Shown: in pieces, positions 34,200 through 38,951 of the stretch
Position numbering within the stretch: position 1 is the stretch's first letter
Layout of the letters: every line of letters starts with the position of its first letter
Position numbers and translations under genes: made by a program
The notes under the pieces: generated by a model
The model's input: the letters and a program-made list of their open reading frames with translations, nothing else
Database searches by the model: none
Told to the model about the DNA's origin: nothing
Source of the DNA: Thermodesulfovibrionia bacterium
GTDB lineage: Bacteria; Nitrospirota; Thermodesulfovibrionia; UBA6902
DNA length: 38,951 nucleotides
Direction of reading: 5' to 3'
Assembly: GCA_020053105.1 (NCBI GenBank)
Contig: JAGVNU010000058.1
Span: 1-38,951, forward strand

Positions 34200-35417
34200 A
34201 TGAAAAAGGCGATATTATTTATAGTGCTGGCATTGTTCTCGATAAATGTAAGCTGCGGGAGCAGCGGCGGTTCCGGTTCGTCATCTTCCGGCTCTTCGGC
34301 GGTAACGATACGTCTGGGGCAATCGGACCCATCCGCAGGCAGCATTGCCGGTGCAGTGAATTCTTTAGCCATACCCTCCGGTATAACCACTATCAGGGTG
34401 ACGGTGTCTGCCGACGATATGGTTACGATAATTAAAGACGTTTCTGTCGCCGGTCTGGATTCCGTGACTATAACCCTTGATATCCCTAACGGGCCTGGCA
34501 GGCGTATACTGGTGGAAGCATTGGATGTATCGGGCAATGTCCTTTATAGCGGTGAATCTGTCGTGGATCTCACAGGGGAACCACGACAGGTGACTATAAC
34601 TATGTCTCCGTTATGTTCATTATACGTCGATCCAGCCGGCCCGGCTGAATCTGACTGTGATGACATCAATTTTCCATGCAGAACAATAACAGCCGCGCTT
34701 GCGCAGGCTGATACCAATATGACTATCTGCGTAGCAGCCGGGACATATAATATCGACAGCTTTGAAGATTTCCCTCTGAACCTCCTGGCCGGCACCACTC
34801 TCAGGTGTACCGGGACAGGCCATTCAACAATAATTGACAGCACGGTAATAAACGGGATCAGCCCGGACACAATTATCGGCGCAGAAGGTGTCACTATTGA
34901 AGGGTGCACAGTCAGGACAGGCGATTCATCAATTGCGATAAGCGACAATGAAGCAATAATAACTGTTGATGACTGTTCTATACAGGGTGTTGGTTTAGAA
35001 GGCGGTGCTTTTGATAGCACCGGAATAAACTTAACGGCGGATTCAACGGTCAGTAATTCGACTATAACTGATTTTCTGCAGGGAGAGGTCGGCGGCGAAG
35101 GGATTATAGTTTCCAGCGGAAACCCGACGATTACAGGGACTTCAATAACCGGCAATGACTATGGGGTCAGAGTTTTCGGCGGCGCCCCGGTAGTCAGCGG
35201 GAACAATACATTAAGCTGCAATAACCGGATAGACCTTGAAAATGTGACCAATAGTGATATAGACGCCAGAAATAATATATGGGACCACACGCCCCCCACA
35301 GAGTCCAGCTATCCGGACAGCTGCCCTGCCGGGGTGGATGTTTGCAATAGTGATGTAATCACGGGAACCGTTGACTTCAGCGGCAGCACGCAGGCCGCGG
35401 CTCCCTGTCTTGAATAA
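34200..35417 (+). CDS. Lipoprotein with Ig-like and parallel beta-helix (DUF1565-like) domains
   Basis: 405 residues. The start at 34200 gives a good lipoprotein signal (NVSC, lipidated Cys 19) and has AAGGG before it; an upstream in-frame ATG at 34179 would add seven basic residues. After a Gly/Ser-rich spacer, residues about 30-135 look like an Ig-like beta sandwich ('TTIRVTVSADDM', 'DSVTITLDIPNG'). From about 140 the DUF1565 pattern appears ('LYVDPAGP', 'FPCRTITAALAQA', 'TICVAAGTYNI'), then right-handed beta-helix coils ('GNPTITGTSITGNDYGVRVF'). Likely surface- or periplasm-exposed; ligand or substrate unknown. It sits between the CsgG-like gene (36 bases) and the outer-membrane barrel gene (14 bases). 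Confidence 0.85.
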   Translation: MKKAILFIVLALFSINVSCGSSGGSGSSSSGSSAVTIRLGQSDPSAGSIAGAVNSLAIPSGITTIRVTVSADDMVTIIKDVSVAGLDSVTITLDIPNGPGRRILVEALDVSGNVLYSGESVVDLTGEPRQVTITMSPLCSLYVDPAGPAESDCDDINFPCRTITAALAQADTNMTICVAAGTYNIDSFEDFPLNLLAGTTLRCTGTGHSTIIDSTVINGISPDTIIGAEGVTIEGCTVRTGDSSIAISDNEAIITVDDCSIQGVGLEGGAFDSTGINLTADSTVSNSTITDFLQGEVGGEGIIVSSGNPTITGTSITGNDYGVRVFGGAPVVSGNNTLSCNNRIDLENVTNSDIDARNNIWDHTPPTESSYPDSCPAGVDVCNSDVITGTVDFSGSTQAAAPCLE

Positions 35418-35431
35418 GGCAGATAATTAAA

Positions 35432-36580
35432 ATGAAAAGAAAGACATCAACAGTCAAATTATTATTGATCATCACAGCAGTCTTTTTTTATGCTGCTGTC
35501 AGTTACGCTGCCGACATCGACGTGCAGACCGGTTTTAACCTGGACTATTGGGCGGACAATCAGGACAGCAAGGCGGTACAGGCGCATGTCCCGGTTGAAT
35601 TTACCTACAGCCGCAAAAATTATTCCCTCGGCCTGCTGACAGGGTATGCCAATACCCGTATCGAGCATGCCGACAAGGGGGACCGCACACTGTCACATAT
35701 GCTCGACACCAAGATAAATTTTTCTTACGATATTTCAAAAAGTCTTCCGTTTGGTCTGCTCTTCGGGCTGGACCTTAATCTGCCTACAGGCAAGACTGAT
35801 TTTAAGCAGGAGGAACTGGCGCTCATAATGGACCCTGACCTTGTTTCCATAAGCAGTTTTGGCGAAGGTTACAATGTTAATCCGACCCTGACCGCTGCGC
35901 ATGAATGGGGGGGCCTTGTTGCAGGCATCGGGATAGGATATCTCTGGAGGGGTGAGTATGACTTCAGCGAAGCGGTAGAGGATTATGACCCCGGTGATAT
36001 CTTTAACACGAGCGCTGAGGCCAGGTACTTTTTTTCGCCGGTATGGAACGGCCGCGTGTTCGGCAATTATGTCTGGTACAGCAAAGACAGGGTAGGCTGC
36101 GAGGATTTTTATCATGAAGGTGATTATTATCAGCTGGGCATGGGACTGAATTATTCCAGGACTAAATGGCTTGCGGGTCTGACAGTCCGCAGCATCTTCA
36201 GGGAAAAGAGCGGCACACTGGACGCAGGGGGCGGGCTTAAAACAGAAAACAGTAAAAGCCGCGGGGATGAATGGGCCGGGGACCTATCTATAAATTATCA
36301 GTTGGATGACGAGACCACACTGAAATCCTTCATACAGGGGCTTCATGTCAGCAAGAATGGCTATTCTGCTGACGCATCCCGTTTTATCGGAAGAAGGGAA
36401 AAATATACTATCGGCATAGGGGCCTCAAGAGAATTCACAAAGCAGCTCGAAGGAGGCGTGACCCTGAAAGGCTTTACCATGCGCGACGCGGAAGCCAATT
36501 TCCCTGAGACGAAAAGCGGACGCCATTACAAGGGCGCATCGTTTATCGTAAACCTCACTACGAAATTTTCCGGCATCTGA
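35432..36580 (+). CDS. Outer-membrane beta-barrel protein
   Basis: 382 residues. A Sec signal peptide with cleavage after SYA (residue 26) is followed by alternating amphipathic strands with aromatic girdles ('FTYSRKNYSLGLLTGYANTR', 'LTAAHEWGGLVAGIGIGYLW', 'YYQLGMGLNYSR'). The C-terminus 'FIVNLTTKFSGI' ends in a strand, as in outer-membrane proteins, though without the canonical terminal Phe. About 14-16 strands by eye. It is third in the plus-strand envelope set, 14 bases after the lipoprotein gene, with only a weak ribosome binding site. Function (porin, export channel, adhesin support) not determined. Confidence 0.8.
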   Translation: MKRKTSTVKLLLIITAVFFYAAVSYAADIDVQTGFNLDYWADNQDSKAVQAHVPVEFTYSRKNYSLGLLTGYANTRIEHADKGDRTLSHMLDTKINFSYDISKSLPFGLLFGLDLNLPTGKTDFKQEELALIMDPDLVSISSFGEGYNVNPTLTAAHEWGGLVAGIGIGYLWRGEYDFSEAVEDYDPGDIFNTSAEARYFFSPVWNGRVFGNYVWYSKDRVGCEDFYHEGDYYQLGMGLNYSRTKWLAGLTVRSIFREKSGTLDAGGGLKTENSKSRGDEWAGDLSINYQLDDETTLKSFIQGLHVSKNGYSADASRFIGRREKYTIGIGASREFTKQLEGGVTLKGFTMRDAEANFPETKSGRHYKGASFIVNLTTKFSGI

Positions 36581-36617
36581 TACTGAAGGCCTGCCCACTA
36601 TTATTATTGACAGCTCA

Positions 36618-36646
36618 TTGACAAGCAGGCAGGGACGTGTTATGCT
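36618..36646 (+). promoter_or_regulatory. Promoter of the cold-shock gene
   Basis: TTGACA (36618-36623), 17-base spacer, TATGCT (36641-36646). Transcription should start near 36653, leaving a leader of about 114 bases before the cold-shock ATG at 36767, long as in many cspA-type genes. Confidence 0.65.
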
Positions 36647-36682
36647 TAACCCAGAATTTTAGAAGTTTTTGTAGTGTATGAA

Positions 36683-36715
36683 GCCACAAAGATTTTTGAT
36701 CTTTGCGGCTTTTTT
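36683..36715 (+). terminator. Terminator-like hairpin in the cold-shock leader
   Basis: GCCACAAAGAT pairs with ATCTTTGCGGC (one mismatch) around a 5-base loop, followed by six T. It can end transcription of the upstream envelope genes. As it also lies downstream of the cold-shock promoter, it may act as an attenuator in that leader. Confidence 0.7.
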
Positions 36716-36766
36716 GATTTGTTAGGCCTTCTGAGATTTGAATTCATAGATAAGGAGGTAAAAGAA

Positions 36767-36967
36767 ATGAAACAAGGAACTGTTAAATGGTTTAATGACA
36801 GCAAAGGTTTTGGATTTATTACAAGTGAAGACGGAAGCGACGCTTTTGTTCATCATACGTCCATTCAGGGCAACGGATTTAAATCCCTTGCCGAAGGCGA
36901 TGCAGTAAGCTTTGACACTGAGAGCGGACCGAAAGGCCCCAAGGCCATCAATGTAGTCAAACTGTAA
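36767..36967 (+). CDS. Cold-shock protein, CspA family
   Basis: 66 residues, full length for the family. RNA-binding motifs KGFGFI (RNP1, residues 13-18) and DAFVHHTSI (RNP2) are intact, as is the opening '[11 protein letters not shown]'. The start at 36767 is fixed by a perfect AAGGAGGT (36752-36759). It binds single-stranded nucleic acid and melts RNA structure at low temperature or during stress. It has its own promoter, a long leader with a terminator-like hairpin, and a terminator after the gene, so it is a single-gene unit apart from the envelope genes. Confidence 0.97.
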   Translation: MKQGTVKWFNDSKGFGFITSEDGSDAFVHHTSIQGNGFKSLAEGDAVSFDTESGPKGPKAINVVKL

Positions 36968-36978
36968 AATATCTTCAG

Positions 36979-37014
36979 AAGGCCCCTTCCGTATGGAGGG
37001 GGCTTTCTTATTTT
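36979..37014 (+). terminator. Intrinsic terminator after the cold-shock gene
   Basis: AAGGCCCCTTCC pairs with GGAGGGGGCTTT (with G-T wobbles) around a GTAT loop, then a T-rich run. It lies 12 bases after the cold-shock stop codon and just before the next gene's ribosome binding site. Confidence 0.8.
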
Positions 37015-37023
37015 GGGAGGAAC

Positions 37024-37383
37024 ATGATTAACAGAAATAATCAGGCAAGAATGGAAAAAAATCAGCGGAGACTGGACGCCGGTTTTATGTCTAAACATTT
37101 CCCTGAGGTCGCAAAAATAGTTATTAATATGATATACAACCAGCAGGGGAATAGAACGGTGCGCCGGACCCTGAATTTCTATCCCGGAAGCTACGCTTTT
37201 TTCAGGGTGGACTGTTTGAGCGATGACTGCGTCAACGGAGGGTTTGAGATGAGCGGGATTATAAACTCAATGATCAGAAACCACAGCGAGACGTCAAACG
37301 GAGAACTTGGTTGTGATGACAGTGGTCCCCGCCCCGATCATGCGAATATAGTCTATGAAGTTGCCATTCAATACGCGCAATAA
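37024..37383 (+). CDS. Hypothetical protein, unknown family
   Basis: 119 residues, soluble, not recognised. The start at 37024 has GGGAGG five bases upstream. The N-terminal 25 residues are basic and helical (many Arg, Lys, Gln, Asn). A middle alpha/beta part has 'FPEVAKIVINMIYNQQG', then strands 'RTLNFYPGSYAFFRVDC' with a C-x5-C pair ('CLSDDC') followed by 'GGFEMSGIINSMI' and a third Cys near residue 99. The 'NFYPGSYAFFRVDC...GGFEMS' alternation looks like a small beta-sheet that might bind a metal. It follows the cold-shock terminator, so it needs its own promoter or read-through. Confidence 0.7.
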   Translation: MINRNNQARMEKNQRRLDAGFMSKHFPEVAKIVINMIYNQQGNRTVRRTLNFYPGSYAFFRVDCLSDDCVNGGFEMSGIINSMIRNHSETSNGELGCDDSGPRPDHANIVYEVAIQYAQ

Positions 37384-37495
37384 AAGTGCCGCAGTTCCAA
37401 AGGGTGTCAGCTCGGAAGCGCAGGAGACTATTTCAAGGATTGTCCATAAACCCAGCCATTGGACCGTTATCTCTGTCCCGATAAATCAGGATTGA
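37355..37495 (+). CDS. Possible small ORF overlapping the 3' end of the hypothetical gene
   Basis: 46 codons in another frame from ATG 37355, giving a protein with 'KGVSSEAQETISRIVHKP' and 'WTVISVPINQD'. The composition looks protein-like. It could be a real small gene or a frameshifted C-terminal extension of the 119-residue protein. No ribosome binding site is seen before the ATG, so confidence is low. Confidence 0.2.
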   Translation: MKLPFNTRNKSAAVPKGVSSEAQETISRIVHKPSHWTVISVPINQD

Positions 37496-37594
37496 GCGGG
37501 TCGGTTCTGCTCCCGCACAGGCCCGCATCGGAATTACAAAAATAACAAACAGAAATATATACACAAATATTAATTATTTATTAAGGAGACGGGT

Positions 37595-38065
37595 ATGGAA
37601 AAAGTAAAAAATATAGCGCTGGTGGCCCATGATAACCGCAAAAAAGATTTGATCGAATGGGTTGAATGGAATTACACATCACTGCTTGAACATAAATTAA
37701 TTTGTACCGGCACAACAGGAGTCATGGTTGAGCAGGCATTAAAAAAGAAACTTGTGAATGAAAAATATGCTCTTCACATCACAAAATTAAAATCCGGCCC
37801 GCTGGGCGGGGACCAGCAGCTGGGCGCCATGATTGCTGAAGGCAAAGTCGATGTAATTATATTCCTCTGGGACCCGATGCAGCCTCAGCCTCATGATGTT
37901 GATGTAAAGGCCCTGTTACGAATTGCAGTTCTTTACAATATCCCTACCGCATGTAATCGCGCCACAGCGGATTTCATGGTTTCATCATCATTGATAGGGC
38001 AGGAATACACGCCTGTCACAAAAGATTATGAGGCTTATATTAAAAGAGATATTGATCTGGGGTGA
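37595..38065 (+). CDS. mgsA: Methylglyoxal synthase
   Basis: 156 residues, the usual size. It converts dihydroxyacetone phosphate to methylglyoxal and phosphate, a bypass of lower glycolysis in the cytoplasm. Family blocks are intact: 'NIALVAHDNRKKDLIEW' (His 12), 'CTGTTG' (37-42, phosphate binding), 'SGPLGGDQQLGAMIAEG' with the catalytic-type Asp 73, 'WDPMQPQPHDVDVKALLRIA' (His 100, Asp 103) and 'CNRATADF'. A strong AAGGAG sits 7 bases before the ATG at 37595. It stands alone on the plus strand. Confidence 0.97.
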   Translation: MEKVKNIALVAHDNRKKDLIEWVEWNYTSLLEHKLICTGTTGVMVEQALKKKLVNEKYALHITKLKSGPLGGDQQLGAMIAEGKVDVIIFLWDPMQPQPHDVDVKALLRIAVLYNIPTACNRATADFMVSSSLIGQEYTPVTKDYEAYIKRDIDLG

Positions 38066-38665
38066 TGAATATTGGATTTCTTTGGGTATATAGTCAGAGT
38101 CTGTTCATGAACTCAATCTTAAGACGTCAGTCCCGTGCTTAAAGCGCCTGCTGTTGGCAGTCTTTTGAGCGGGAATCCGGATGGTTAACGGTCTTTTCAT
38201 CACTGGACCGAGTGGGATGAATGTGATGAATCTGCAAATTGTTCTCTTCGAGTACGACCTGAAAAGATCCATCTTTATTTCTGGAAGAGAGATAACTGCG
38301 ATATCCAGTCACTTGCTTCTTTCGGCATGGATGACGGGAATTGAAGCTTCAACATCTGTACATACATGTTAAGTCTATTTGCAAGTAAATACATGTTTGC
38401 AGGCGTCAACCCCCAGACAGATTCACCTGTTGAAAGGGATTGCCGCGAATGCAGGATGTGCATCGAGATACGTCCCGTGAATGCCCAGAGTCGTCTATAG
38501 TGTAAGATCAGGCAATAAAGACGGAAGTTCATACATATATTTTTATCTGTACAAACGACTTAATGAAGTATATAATTTCCCCATCAGGGACGGCTGAAGG
38601 GTTCTTCACCTCTCTTCATACTATTGATAGCTTTAGGTTTAATGATTAAACAAGGAGGAAAATCT
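38066..38665. other. 600-base stretch without a convincing gene
   Basis: Only short, poorly supported reading frames are present on both strands. One plus frame from about 38187 to 38496 is open except for a single TGA near 38339. It contains the Cys-rich pieces 'WDECDESANC' and 'ERDCRECRMCIE', which could be the remains of a gene. No ribosome binding site, tRNA-like or terminator structure was seen in the stretch, apart from the binding site of the next gene at its right end. Confidence 0.5.
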
Positions 38666-38857
38666 ATGGGCTTGGCAATTCGAGTCGTTCTCATTTGTTT
38701 ATTGATTTTAACCGTTGGATGTGCTTCCGCACCGAAGCAGACAGTCGAACTGGCAGAAATAGTCGATAGTCAGATTGCTGAGATGCAAACGTCGCATGAG
38801 AAATTTGTTCGTCTGTATTATGACAAGATACGCTCTGATGTAGAGCGCTTCATGTGA
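38666..38857 (+). pseudogene. Lipoprotein gene truncated by IS3-family insertion
   Basis: Only the first 63 codons remain. The ATG at 38666 follows an AAGGAGG site. A lipobox TVGC (lipidated Cys 18) is followed by 'ASAPKQTVELAEIVDSQIAEM' (as shorter blocks) and a helical 'SHEKFVRLYYDKIRSDVERF'. The pattern resembles longer Gram-negative lipoproteins in which 'V..F' continues for about 100 more residues. The TGA stop at 38855 is the first three bases of the IS terminal repeat TGAACTTCCCCCG, so the natural reading frame is cut. Function unknown. Confidence 0.8.
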
Positions 38858-38951
38858 ACTTCCCCCGATTTCTCGGACACTCAGATAGGTTAGGAAGCCA
38901 TAGCCTCCAGCTCAAAGGATATCGGGGAGCGATACCCCAGAGTTGAGTGCC
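38855..38951 (-). mobile_element. IS3-family insertion sequence, end of element only
   Basis: The boundary is the terminal inverted repeat beginning TGAACTTCCCCCGATTTCTC at 38855, a form common in IS3-family elements. Inside is the 3' end of a transposase on the minus strand. The other end and the target duplication lie beyond the window. Confidence 0.8.
38890..38951 (-). CDS. IS3-family transposase (OrfB), C-terminal fragment
   Basis: The last 19 codons end in HSTLGYRSPISFELEAMAS, then TAA at 38892-38890. 'H(S/T).LGY.SP..FE' is the conserved end of the IS3 OrfB integrase (DDE) protein. The catalytic part lies outside the window. Confidence 0.85.
   Translation of the reverse strand, partial: HSTLGYRSPISFELEAMAS

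Noticed and set aside
38181..38372. 63-codon plus-strand open frame
   Set aside because: No ribosome binding site and no protein-like pattern; left as part of the gene-poor region.
38275..38532. 85-codon minus-strand open frame
   Set aside because: No ribosome binding site, odd composition and no family resemblance; more likely chance in the gene-poor stretch.

Overview
The window is dominated by one type VI secretion system (T6SS) locus, running almost entirely on the minus strand from about 32.8 kb down to 0.3 kb. All thirteen core components are recognisable (TssA, B, C, D/Hcp, E, F, G, H/ClpV, I/VgrG, J, K, L, M), together with TagF, TagJ, a DUF4150-type PAAR-like tip protein, DUF3540 and DUF2169 accessory proteins. 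The cell must be a diderm: there are lipoproteins with lipoboxes, an outer-membrane barrel protein and the trans-envelope TssJLM complex. GC looks moderate (roughly 50-53% by eye) and ribosome binding sites are mostly strong purine-rich ones. Gene style is compatible with Nitrospirota or a deltaproteobacterial lineage, but nothing here fixes the taxon.

Layout on the minus strand, in transcription order: (a) 32807-23085 is a compact envelope-complex operon: a 704-aa cysteine-rich protein of unknown function, a protein resembling the C-terminal domain of T6SS FHA proteins, then tssJ, tssK, tssL, tssM and tagF. (b) 22974-12103 holds tagJ, tssA, tssB, tssC, hcp, tssE, tssF, tssG and tssH. It is preceded by a good internal promoter (23037-23065) and carries a near-perfect inverted repeat between tssG and tssH. 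(c) 12067-10048 holds a GNAT acetyltransferase and a second, TssB-TssC fused sheath-like protein. (d) 8356-309 is the tip/cargo module: vgrG, a small membrane protein, a DUF2169-pentapeptide protein, a second pentapeptide protein, DUF3540, the PAAR-like protein and a DUF922 HExxH metalloprotease-like protein that is the best effector candidate. A lipoprotein truncated by the window edge follows. One plus-strand methyltransferase gene (8541-10040) separates (c) from (d).

The right flank (33246-38951, plus strand) is not T6SS. It holds a three-gene envelope set (CsgG/FlgO-like protein with a TPR-like tail, beta-helix lipoprotein, outer-membrane beta-barrel), a cold-shock protein with its own promoter and a terminator-like hairpin in its leader, a hypothetical protein, methylglyoxal synthase, a roughly 600-base stretch without convincing genes, and a small lipoprotein gene cut by an IS3-family element whose end runs off the window.

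The least explained parts are the 704-aa operon leader with five regularly spaced ET[VI]-type motifs in its tail, its FHA-less TagH-like partner, the truncated TssB-TssC fusion, and the pentapeptide/PAAR/metalloprotease cargo module. No protein kinase, phosphatase or FHA domain is visible in the window, although the first two proteins hint at a phosphothreonine circuit.
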